In this document: piece after piece, positions 1-5,464 of the stretch
How positions within the stretch are numbered: position 1 is the stretch's first letter
How the letters are laid out: the number at the start of each line of letters is the position of its first letter
Source: DATARH01 sp036273175
GTDB taxonomy: Bacteria > Pseudomonadota > Alphaproteobacteria > ATCC43930 > CGMCC-115725
DNA length: 7,505 nucleotides
NCBI GenBank assembly: GCA_036273175.1
Contig: DASUIE010000123.1
Coordinates: 1 to 7,505, forward strand
Direction of reading: 5' to 3'
Position numbers and translations under genes: made by a program
The notes under the pieces: model-generated
Database searches by the model: none
What the model was told of the DNA's origin: nothing
Seen by the model: the letters and a program-made list of their open reading frames with translations, nothing else

Positions 1-74
1 GGGTAGGGGGTGTGGCTGTCGACCGAGAAGCGCACGGCGCCGCAGCGGCACGACCCTTCGAGGCGCATCGGCAT
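1..74 (-). CDS. GFA/CENP-V family zinc protein, N-terminal fragment (cut by window edge)
   Basis: Only the first 24 codons are in the window; the gene continues past position 1. The translation begins MPMRLEGSCRCGAVRFSV, the typical opening of GFA-type proteins (glutathione-dependent formaldehyde-activating enzyme-like, Mss4-like fold). In these, a Gly-x-Cys-x-Cys-Gly-Ala-Val-x-Phe motif supplies the first zinc-binding cysteines, here Cys9 and Cys11. The ATG at 74 is preferred over the in-frame ATG at 68 because a GAGGA Shine-Dalgarno (82-86) sits 7 nt upstream of it. That site lies in the last codons and stop of the GNAT gene ending at 79, leaving a 4-nt gap, so the two genes are probably co-transcribed and translationally coupled. 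Family membership is fairly secure from the motif. Most GFA-domain proteins have no proven substrate, so formaldehyde activation should not be assumed. Confidence 0.8.
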   Translation of the reverse strand, partial: MPMRLEGSCRCGAVRFSVDSHTPY

Positions 75-78
75 CGGT

Positions 79-516
79 TCATCCTCGCACGAGGGATTTC
101 TGCAAAAAGATGCGGCTGTGTCCCGGCGGCAATTGGATCGCGCCGAACGGGACGTAACCCTGCTTCTTATAGAATTCGGGAGCCTGGAACGAGAAGGTAT
201 CGAGCCAGGCCGAATGACAGCCGCGGCTCACGGCCTCTTGTTCGGCGCCGTTCAGAAGCTCGCGCCCGACGCCGCGCCGCCGCAGATCGGCGTGGACCCA
301 CAGCAGCGCGACAAACAGCCATTTCGCATAGACGTGGCCATCCAGCCCGGCGCGGATTTCGCCGGCCTCGTCGCGAACGAAGAGGCCGATGCGGGAATAC
401 GCGGTTTCGCCGAGAAAACCGCGATTGTAGACGTCGAGGTTCAGCCCCAGAAGCTCCGCATCCGCTTCATCCGTCCGATCTTCGGCGAAGAGGCGATGGC
501 CTGGAGGCAGTTCCAT
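79..516 (-). CDS. GNAT family N-acetyltransferase
   Basis: A 145-residue single-domain GNAT acetyltransferase, expected to transfer acetyl from acetyl-CoA to an amine; the substrate is unknown. The acetyl-CoA pyrophosphate loop is VHADLRRRGVGREL at about 74-87, with the Arg-x-x-Gly-x-Gly core ending at Gly84. It is followed by the usual helix and strand (LDTFSF about 105-110) and the FYKKQGY segment (115-121), which carries the tyrosine often acting as general acid. The C-terminal LPPGHSRIFLQK is typical of one soluble cytosolic GNAT subgroup. The ATG at 516 has GGGG 7 nt upstream (524-527). The gene follows a very AT-rich 56-bp spacer that probably holds its own promoter and operator, and precedes the GFA-type gene by 4 nt. 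No ribbon-helix-helix partner is present, so it is unlikely to be a TacT/AtaT-type toxin. Confidence 0.9.
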   Translation of the reverse strand: MELPPGHRLFAEDRTDEADAELLGLNLDVYNRGFLGETAYSRIGLFVRDEAGEIRAGLDGHVYAKWLFVALLWVHADLRRRGVGRELLNGAEQEAVSRGCHSAWLDTFSFQAPEFYKKQGYVPFGAIQLPPGHSRIFLQKSLVRG

Positions 517-523
517 AACGTAT

Positions 524-527
524 CCCC
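524..527 (-). promoter_or_regulatory. Ribosome binding site of the GNAT gene at 516
   Basis: On the minus strand GGGG ends 7 nt before the ATG at 516. It is the only purine-rich stretch of this kind near the start and supports that start codon. It lies within an otherwise AT-dominated leader. Confidence 0.55.
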
Positions 528-535
528 ATATATCG

Positions 536-551
536 CATAATATATATTATG
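536..551. repeat. 16-bp perfect palindrome overlapping the inverted repeat
   Basis: CATAATATATATTATG at 536-551 is identical to its own reverse complement. It shares 544-551 with the left arm of the 11-bp inverted repeat, so the two symmetrical elements interlock around the candidate -10 sequence. They could be alternative or adjacent binding sites for one regulator. The alternating AT core could also simply be an easily melted promoter sequence. Confidence 0.5.
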
Positions 552-566
552 GAAAATATTGTTCCA
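537..566 (-). promoter_or_regulatory. Candidate promoter for the GNAT-GFA unit
   Basis: Two overlapping sigma70-like readings exist on the minus strand. One pairs TGGAAC (566-561) with TATATT (544-539), 16 nt apart. The other pairs GGAACA (565-560) with TATTAT (542-537), 17 nt apart. Each -10 matches the consensus at 5 of 6 positions; the -35 elements match poorly (3 of 6). Initiation would fall near 530, giving a leader of about 15 nt that contains the GGGG at 524-527. The elements overlap both palindromes of the spacer, so a protein bound there would compete with RNA polymerase. In DNA this AT-rich, chance matches to a -10 are frequent. Confidence 0.4.
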
Positions 567-572
567 TAATAT
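544..572. repeat. Perfect 11-bp inverted repeat, probable operator
   Basis: The plus-strand arm ATATTATGGAA (544-554) and its exact reverse complement TTCCATAATAT (562-572) flank a 7-nt spacer, AATATTG. The repeat begins immediately after the stop codon of the GNAT gene at 573-1022. A further half-site, TTCCATAA (511-518), overlaps the start codon of the next gene. The arms are mostly A/T and no T-run follows, so this is a poor intrinsic terminator. Arm length and spacing suit a dimeric transcription factor. No regulator gene lies beside it. Confidence 0.6.
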
Positions 573-1022
573 TCAGAATGTTAGAGCCTTTGTCATGAAG
601 ACGCGGTTGTAGCCTTGCTGCTCGGCTCGACCGGTTTCGGCGAAGCCGAGATGTGTGTAGAGCGCGATGTTCTCTATCATCGTCCGGTGGGTGTAGAGGC
701 GGATTTCGTTGAAGCCGAGGCGTTTGGCTTCATGTTCGGCGTGGGCGATCAGCGCGCGGCCGAAGCCGCGGCCCTGCCGGTCGGGCCGCACGGCGATGTT
801 GTCGAGCAGCAGATGGTCGGGTTTGGCCAGCAGCACGATCAGCGCCGCGATCTCGCCGCCCGCCTCCTCGATGACCGAGACGGTTCCGTCCGCGATCAAC
901 GCCGCGTAGTCGTCGAGCATCGGTCCGGGCGGCTTGCCGATCCGCGGGATATAGACGGCATAGGCGGCCCGCACGATGCTTTCGATCGCCGCGCGGTCCT
1001 CGGGCTCGGCGCGGCGGATCAC
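573..1022 (-). CDS. GNAT family N-acetyltransferase, last gene of the operon
   Basis: A 149-residue GNAT acetyltransferase, soluble and cytosolic, substrate unknown. It opens with MIRRAEPEDRAAIESIV, a typical GNAT strand-helix start. The central strand LLLDNIAVRPDRQGRGFG (71-88) carries the acetyl-CoA loop Gln-Gly-Arg-Gly-Phe-Gly. The region ENIALYTHLGFAETGR (117-132) has Tyr122 at the usual general-acid position. The start is GTG: the sequence GTGA at 1022-1019 overlaps the stop codon of the MBL-fold gene by 4 nt, and no strong ribosome site is visible, so translation probably depends on coupling. Its stop at 573 abuts the AT-rich inverted repeat. It is not a close copy of the GNAT at 79-516: the two share fold motifs but little other sequence. 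Its job in this operon cannot be read from the sequence. Confidence 0.9.
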   Translation of the reverse strand: MIRRAEPEDRAAIESIVRAAYAVYIPRIGKPPGPMLDDYAALIADGTVSVIEEAGGEIAALIVLLAKPDHLLLDNIAVRPDRQGRGFGRALIAHAEHEAKRLGFNEIRLYTHRTMIENIALYTHLGFAETGRAEQQGYNRVFMTKALTF

Positions 1023-1792
1023 GGATCGGGCAGCTCGATGACGAGGCCGTCCTGGCCAGGCTCGACGCCCTCCGGCAGCTCGGCCGCCAGTTTCGCGTAG
1101 TCGAGCGTATGGTCCATATGCGTGAGGATCGCGCGGCGCGGCTTGACGCGCGCGATCCAGCCGAGCGTCTTTTCCAGGTGGCTATGTGTCGGGTGTGGCT
1201 CGCGGCGGAGGCAATCGACGATCCAAACCTCAATGCCGGCAAGGGTTTGAAACGCGTTGTCGTCAAGCTCCGTGACGTCCGTCGAGTAGGCGAATTCGCC
1301 AATCCGCAAGCCTTGCGTCGTGCTGAAGCCATGGTCCTGGGCAAACGGTACGACCGGGATACCGGCGGCCTCGAACCGCCCGGCGATCCGGTGCGGCACC
1401 AGGGTCGGCTTGTAAAACGGCTCCTGGGCCTCGGGCGACGCCAGCACATAGCCGAAGCGGACTTTGACCTCATCCAGCGTCGCAGTATCGGCATAAAGCG
1501 GAATTGGCCGCTTCATCAGGCGGTTGACGGCGCGAAGATCATCGATGCCGTGAAGATGATCGGCATGGGCATGGGTTAAGACGACCGCATCGACCCAGGC
1601 AATGCCGGCGTCGAGAAACTGCTCGCGCAAATCCGGTGAGGTATCGATCAACAGCGATTTGCCGCGGCTCTCGATGAAGAGCGAGGCGCGTCGCCGGCGG
1701 TTGCGCGGGTCGGCCGGATCGCAATCGCCCCAGCCGACGCCGATGCTCGGAACCCCGGTCGAAACGCCGCAGCCAAGCACCGTTATCTTCAT
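1019..1792 (-). CDS. PhnP-like metallo-beta-lactamase-fold hydrolase
   Basis: A 257-residue MBL-fold metal-dependent hydrolase. The N-terminus MKITVLGCGVSTGVPSIG, a second cysteine at 24 (WGDCDP) and the DPRNRRRR stretch match the PhnP/RNase Z-like branch that includes cyclic-phosphate phosphodiesterases. The metal site is visible as THAHADH (73-79), QDHG (His154), YSTDV (Asp172) and LTHMDH (His225-His228); His202 and His204 in PTHSH are additional histidines. Without the other phn genes nearby, a phosphonate role is not supported, and the protein may act on another phosphodiester or nucleotide-derived substrate. The ATG at 1792 overlaps the tatD stop as ATGA, and its own stop overlaps the next GNAT start as GTGA. 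The reading frame stays open far upstream of this ATG, but that part is a shadow of tatD. Confidence 0.92.
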   Translation of the reverse strand: MKITVLGCGVSTGVPSIGVGWGDCDPADPRNRRRRASLFIESRGKSLLIDTSPDLREQFLDAGIAWVDAVVLTHAHADHLHGIDDLRAVNRLMKRPIPLYADTATLDEVKVRFGYVLASPEAQEPFYKPTLVPHRIAGRFEAAGIPVVPFAQDHGFSTTQGLRIGEFAYSTDVTELDDNAFQTLAGIEVWIVDCLRREPHPTHSHLEKTLGWIARVKPRRAILTHMDHTLDYAKLAAELPEGVEPGQDGLVIELPDP

Positions 1793-2562
1793 GCCGGCGG
1801 CGCCGCCTTCGCGAAAAGCCGGAAGAAATTTTCCGTCGTCCCGGCCGCCAGCGTCTCGGGCTCGATTCCGCGCAGCGCGGCGACCGCGGCGGCGGTCGCG
1901 GCGACATAGGCGGGCTCGTTGCGGCGCCCGCGATACGGCACCGGCGCCAGGTACGGCGCGTCGGTTTCGACGAGCAGCCGGTCGCTGGGGATATCGCGCA
2001 CGATATCGCGCAGATCGGCGGCGTTCTTGAAGGTGACGATGCCGGAGATCGAGATGTAGAAGCCGAGCGCGAGTGCCGCCTCGGCGAGCCTCCGGCCGCT
2101 GCTGAAGCAATGCAGGACGCCGGGCGGCGGCCGGGTTTCGGCGAGGATCGCGGCGATCGCCTCGTCGGCCTCGCGGGCATGGACGATCAGCGGCAGCCCG
2201 GTCGCCCGCGACGCGGCGACGTGGGCGCGGAAGACGCGCTCCTGCGCCTCCGCGGGGCTCAGATTGTAGTGGAAGTCGAGCCCGGTCTCGCCGATGCCGA
2301 TAACGCGCGGATGCTCCGACAATTCGATCAACCGCTCGGCGGTCAAGGTAGCGTGATCGGCGGCCTCGTGGGGATGGGCGCCGACCGAGCACCAGATTTG
2401 CGGGTCGGCTTCCGCGATCGCGCGAACCCCCTCGAATTGGTCGAGGCGGGTGCCGATCGTCAGCATCGTGCCGATCCCGGCGGCGCGCGCCCGGGCGATG
2501 ACCGCGTCGCGCTCGGCGGCGAAATCCGGGAAATCGAGGTGGCAATGGCTGTCGACGAGCAT
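1789..2562 (-). CDS. tatD: TatD family metal-dependent hydrolase/deoxyribonuclease
   Basis: A 257-residue TatD-family TIM-barrel hydrolase, close to the usual family length. All expected metal ligands are visible: His6 and His8 in DSHCHLD, Glu92 in IGETGLDFHY, His128 in LIVHARE, His151 in HCFSSG and Asp201 in ETDAPYLAP. Characterised members are metal-dependent 3'-5' exonucleases or DNases linked to DNA repair and oxidative damage; the founding idea of a role in Tat export quality control is not required. The ATG at 2562 lies 4 nt after the holB stop, and GGGG ending 7 nt upstream is a reasonable ribosome site. The 3' end overlaps the MBL-fold gene by 4 nt. In many alphaproteobacteria metG lies between holB and tatD; here it does not. 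Confidence 0.95.
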   Translation of the reverse strand: MLVDSHCHLDFPDFAAERDAVIARARAAGIGTMLTIGTRLDQFEGVRAIAEADPQIWCSVGAHPHEAADHATLTAERLIELSEHPRVIGIGETGLDFHYNLSPAEAQERVFRAHVAASRATGLPLIVHAREADEAIAAILAETRPPPGVLHCFSSGRRLAEAALALGFYISISGIVTFKNAADLRDIVRDIPSDRLLVETDAPYLAPVPYRGRRNEPAYVAATAAAVAALRGIEPETLAAGTTENFFRLFAKAAPPA

Positions 2563-2566
2563 CGCC

Positions 2567-3592
2567 CTACCCCGCGGCCGCGCCGATCGCGAAGAAGGCG
2601 CCGAGGATCGCCTGCTTGCGGTCGAGATTGAGGCCGTCGGCCCGGGCGAAGCGGCTGGCGAGGTCGTCGCGCAGCGCGGCCCAGCGCGAGGCCGGCGCAC
2701 GCACCCGCCGTGACGCCTCGCCTTCGTCGCCGGACAGTGCCTCGCCGCGCGCGGTCGCGACCGCGAGCTTGGCCAGAAAGCGCCCCAGCAGATCCTCGAC
2801 CACGCGATAGGTGTCCTCGGCGTCGGCGCGCGCGAGCTTGTCGGCAAAGGCGTGCAGCGCGGCGAGATCGAGTTCCCGCGCCGGACGGATCAGCCCGAGC
2901 GCGTCGCGGTAGAGCGCGATGCCGCCGGCCTCCGCGAGGTCGAGCGCGGTGCCGATGCTGCCGCCGGACAGCGCAACGATGGCGTCGGCATCCCCGGCCG
3001 CGGTCTCCGGCCGATGGCGCAGCAGCAGCGCCCGAACGGTCTCCGTCGCCAGCGGCGCGAGCGGAAAGCGGCGGCAGCGCGAGCGGATGGTCGGCAGCAG
3101 CCGGCCGGCGGCATGGGCCACCAGCACCAGCAGCGTCTGGCGCGGCGGCTCCTCAAGGATTTTGAGGAGCGCATTGGCGGCGTTGCGGTTCATCGCGTCG
3201 GCGCCGTCGACGATGACGACGCGCCAGCCGCCCTCGGCCGGGGTCAGATGCAGGAACGCGCCGATCTCGCGCGTGTCGCCGATGACGATTTCGCTGCGCA
3301 GCCGCTTGCGGCGCGGGTCGAAGGCGCGCTCGACGGTCAAGAGGTCGGCATGGCCCGCGGCGGCGACGCGGCGGAACACGCCGCTCTCCGGGTCGGTCCA
3401 CAGCCCCTCCCCGGCCCCGCCGCCGGCGAGCACGAACCGGGCGAGCCGGAAAGCGAACGTCGCCTTGCCGATCCCGCGGGGGCCGCTGACGAGGAGCGCA
3501 TGCGGCAAGCGCCCGGTCTCGAACAGCCGGCGCAATTCGCGCTCGGCCGCTTCGTGGCCGACGAGGTCGGGATTGGCGCGCGGCTCGGTCAT
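2567..3592 (-). CDS. holB: DNA polymerase III subunit delta' (clamp loader)
   Basis: A 341-residue AAA+ protein, the delta' part of the clamp-loader complex that opens the sliding clamp and places it on primed DNA. After GHEAAERELRRLF comes a P-loop, GPRGIGKAT (37-45), then the Walker B-like VVIVDGAD (about 125-132), the helix NRNAANALLKILEEPP (about 135-150) and SRC (171-173), the motif that contributes the arginine finger to the neighbouring subunit. The only cysteine is Cys173; the four-cysteine zinc module of E. coli delta' is absent, its place taken by a Gly-rich and Asp/Glu-containing stretch (about 56-75). The C-terminal third is alpha-helical and poorly conserved, as is normal. The ATG at 3592 overlaps the tmk stop as ATGA. 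There is no clear ribosome site, so coupling to tmk is likely. Confidence 0.93.
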   Translation of the reverse strand: MTEPRANPDLVGHEAAERELRRLFETGRLPHALLVSGPRGIGKATFAFRLARFVLAGGGAGEGLWTDPESGVFRRVAAAGHADLLTVERAFDPRRKRLRSEIVIGDTREIGAFLHLTPAEGGWRVVIVDGADAMNRNAANALLKILEEPPRQTLLVLVAHAAGRLLPTIRSRCRRFPLAPLATETVRALLLRHRPETAAGDADAIVALSGGSIGTALDLAEAGGIALYRDALGLIRPARELDLAALHAFADKLARADAEDTYRVVEDLLGRFLAKLAVATARGEALSGDEGEASRRVRAPASRWAALRDDLASRFARADGLNLDRKQAILGAFFAIGAAAG

Positions 3593-4239
3593 GCGAGGTT
3601 AACGCCGAGGCGGGCATCGATCGCCGCCAGCATCGCGCGGCGCACGGTATCCACGTCGCCGGCTGCGTCGATCACCGCGCAGCGCTCCGGTTCGCGGGCG
3701 GCGATCTCAAGAAAGCCGTGGCGCAGCCGTTCGTGGAAGCCATGGTTTAGGCGCTCGAAGCGGTCGGCCTGCCCTTTCCGCGCCGCCGCGCGGGCGAGCC
3801 CGGCCTCGACCGGAAGATCGAGGATCAGCGTCAGGTCCGGCGCGAAATCGCCGAGCGTCAGGCGCTGCAGCGTGGCGAGTTCGGCGAGCGGTACTCCCTT
3901 GCCGTAACCCTGATACGCCACCGTCGAGTCCGCGAACCGGTCGCAGGCAACCCACTCCCCGGCCGCCAACGCCGGCCGGATCACCGTGGCGACATGGTCG
4001 CGGCGGGCGGCGCATAAGAGAAACGTCTCGCCAATCGCATCCCAGCGCTCGTCCTCGCCTTCGAGCAGGAGGCGGCGGATCGCCTCGGCGCCGGGAGAAC
4101 CGCCCGGCTCGCGGGTGCGGCGCGCGACGATGCCGGTGCGGTCGAGCGCGGCCGTCAGGAGGCCGAGCTGGGTAGATTTCCCGGCGCCCTCGCCGCCTTC
4201 AAGCGTGATGAACCGACCAGTCAGTGACGGTTGCCCCAA
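3589..4239 (-). CDS. tmk: Thymidylate kinase (dTMP kinase)
   Basis: Phosphorylates dTMP to dTDP with ATP, an essential step toward dTTP, in the cytosol. The 216-residue reading has the P-loop EGGEGAGKST (14-23), TREPGG (42-47) for nucleotide binding, the DRF motif (100-102), ADSTVAYQGYGKG (about 103-115) lining the dTMP pocket, and a lid-like region at ARKGQADRFE (about 152-162). No ATG or GTG precedes the conserved core. The annotated start is TTG at 4239, overlapping dacA by 19 nt. The alternative is CTG at 4224, which would begin MTGRFITLEGG and form a CTGA 4-nt overlap with the dacA stop, with GGGG (4237-4234) 9 nt upstream. The enzyme assignment is secure; the start is not. Confidence 0.93.
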   Translation of the reverse strand: MGQPSLTGRFITLEGGEGAGKSTQLGLLTAALDRTGIVARRTREPGGSPGAEAIRRLLLEGEDERWDAIGETFLLCAARRDHVATVIRPALAAGEWVACDRFADSTVAYQGYGKGVPLAELATLQRLTLGDFAPDLTLILDLPVEAGLARAAARKGQADRFERLNHGFHERLRHGFLEIAAREPERCAVIDAAGDVDTVRRAMLAAIDARLGVNLA

Positions 4240-5453
4240 ATCAGATAGGCCGCCACCGTCGCCATGCGGCCAAGGGTTCCAATGCGCGCGACACTGCCAC
4301 CAGTATAGAGCGGCAACTCGATCGAGGTCACGTCGGGCGCCGCGATCGCGACCTTGCCGACCTGCTGTCCCTCCCGGACGGGGGCCTCGATCGGCTTGGT
4401 GTAGGACACGGTGACCTTCATATCCTTGCGCGAGCGGCGCGGCATCGTCACCACCACGTCGTGTTTGACGACCAGCGGCACCTTAGGCGCCTCGCCGAGC
4501 CAGACTTCGGCGTCGTCAACCTTGTCGCCGGCGCTGAACAGCTTGTAATTGTTGAATTCACGGAATGCCCACTCGGCCAGCCGCGCGCCCTCCTGGCCGC
4601 GAGCCTTCATCGACGGCAGCCCGGCCTCGACCAGGATGATCCGCCGATCGCCGCGCGCCACCGAGGCGGTCAGGCTATACCCCGATTCCTCCGTGTGACC
4701 GGTCTTGAGCCCGTCGGTCCCGGGTGTCGTGTAGAGCAGCGGATTCCGGTTCCCCTGGTCTATGCCATTAAAGGAAAAGTCTTTTTCCGAGTAATAGTGA
4801 TAGTACTCGGGGAAATCCTGCATCGTCCTGAGGGCCAGGATCGCCAGATCGCGCGCGCTCATCCAATGGTCGGGATTGGGCAGCCCGTCGACATTGGCGA
4901 AATGGCTGTTGGTCAGTCCGATTTCCTTCGCCTTGGCGTTCATCATGTCGACAAAGGCGTCCTGGCTGCCGGCCAGGCCTTCGGCGAGAACGACGCAGGA
5001 ATCGTTGCCCGACTGCACGATCATGCCGCGGATCAGATCGTCGATCTTGATGCGGCCGCCGACGGGCACGAACATCTTGGAGCCGCCGAGCTTCCACGCC
5101 TCCTGGCTGACCGGCAATTCGTCGGTGAGCTTGGCCCGCCCCTCCTTTAAGAGGCTGAAGACGACATAGGCCGTCATCATCTTGCTCATCGAGGCGGGCG
5201 GCATTCGCTCTTCGGCGAGCTTGTCGAACAGGACCGTGTTGGTCTCGGCCTCGACGATGATCGCGTGCTTGGCGTCCGTCGCGATCGGGCCCGTGGTCGG
5301 CGCCGGAGCCGGCGCGGGCCTTGCCGCTTGCGGTTTCGCCTGCGCCGGCCTGTGGCGCGGCTTCTCGGCGGCGACGACCGCCGGCACCGCCAGCAGAACC
5401 GCCACCAGCACCGCGATGCCCCGGTAAAGCCAGCCCCGTCCCGTTCGACGCAA
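4221..5453 (-). CDS. dacA: D-alanyl-D-alanine carboxypeptidase (PBP5/6 type, peptidase S11)
   Basis: A 410-residue periplasmic penicillin-binding protein that removes the terminal D-Ala from peptidoglycan pentapeptides, limiting cross-linking. It has a signal peptide (Arg-rich start, hydrophobic 12-28, cleavage near VVAAEK), a Pro/Ala-rich linker (about 31-54), then the catalytic domain. Ser88 and Lys91 lie in SMSK, SGN is at 148-150 and KTG at 250-252, the three active-site motifs of the family. The C-terminal beta domain (from about 310) ends in a short segment, RMATVAAYLIW, that may give weak membrane attachment as in PBP5. The start is TTG at 5453: the only upstream in-frame codons are GGG CAC GCT after the rlpA stop, and it yields a complete signal peptide. 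AGGGG lies 6 nt before it. It follows rlpA by 9 nt. Confidence 0.95.
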   Translation of the reverse strand: MRRTGRGWLYRGIAVLVAVLLAVPAVVAAEKPRHRPAQAKPQAARPAPAPAPTTGPIATDAKHAIIVEAETNTVLFDKLAEERMPPASMSKMMTAYVVFSLLKEGRAKLTDELPVSQEAWKLGGSKMFVPVGGRIKIDDLIRGMIVQSGNDSCVVLAEGLAGSQDAFVDMMNAKAKEIGLTNSHFANVDGLPNPDHWMSARDLAILALRTMQDFPEYYHYYSEKDFSFNGIDQGNRNPLLYTTPGTDGLKTGHTEESGYSLTASVARGDRRIILVEAGLPSMKARGQEGARLAEWAFREFNNYKLFSAGDKVDDAEVWLGEAPKVPLVVKHDVVVTMPRRSRKDMKVTVSYTKPIEAPVREGQQVGKVAIAAPDVTSIELPLYTGGSVARIGTLGRMATVAAYLIWGNRH

Positions 5454-5459
5454 AGCGTG

Positions 5460-5464
5460 CCCCT
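5460..5464 (-). promoter_or_regulatory. Ribosome binding site of dacA, overlapping the rlpA stop
   Basis: AGGGG on the minus strand uses the last two bases of the rlpA TAG codon and ends 6 nt before the TTG at 5453. It supports initiation at that TTG and suggests that ribosomes finishing rlpA help start dacA. Confidence 0.6.

Noticed and set aside
12..518. Long plus-strand frames opposite the first GNAT gene
   Set aside because: They mirror the minus-strand gene, are Arg/Ala-rich without family motifs, and overlap a clearly recognised acetyltransferase.
544..572. Inverted repeat as the intrinsic terminator of the long operon
   Set aside because: The stem is nearly all A/T pairs and lacks a following T-run, so it is unlikely to release RNA polymerase by itself.
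79..1022. GNAT toxin-antitoxin system (TacT/AtaT type)
   Set aside because: No ribbon-helix-helix antitoxin lies beside either GNAT gene; the 56-bp spacer is too short to encode one.
1793..2545. N-terminal extension of the MBL-fold frame to 508 residues
   Set aside because: The extra part is Arg-rich and overlaps tatD completely; the ATG at 1792 gives a full-length family protein and an ATGA overlap.
2852..3907. 351-codon plus-strand open frame opposite holB and tmk
   Set aside because: High GC leaves antisense frames open; composition is low-complexity and it overlaps two genes with intact catalytic motifs.
4224..5150. 308-codon plus-strand open frame opposite dacA
   Set aside because: Antisense shadow of dacA with no recognisable domain and no credible ribosome site.
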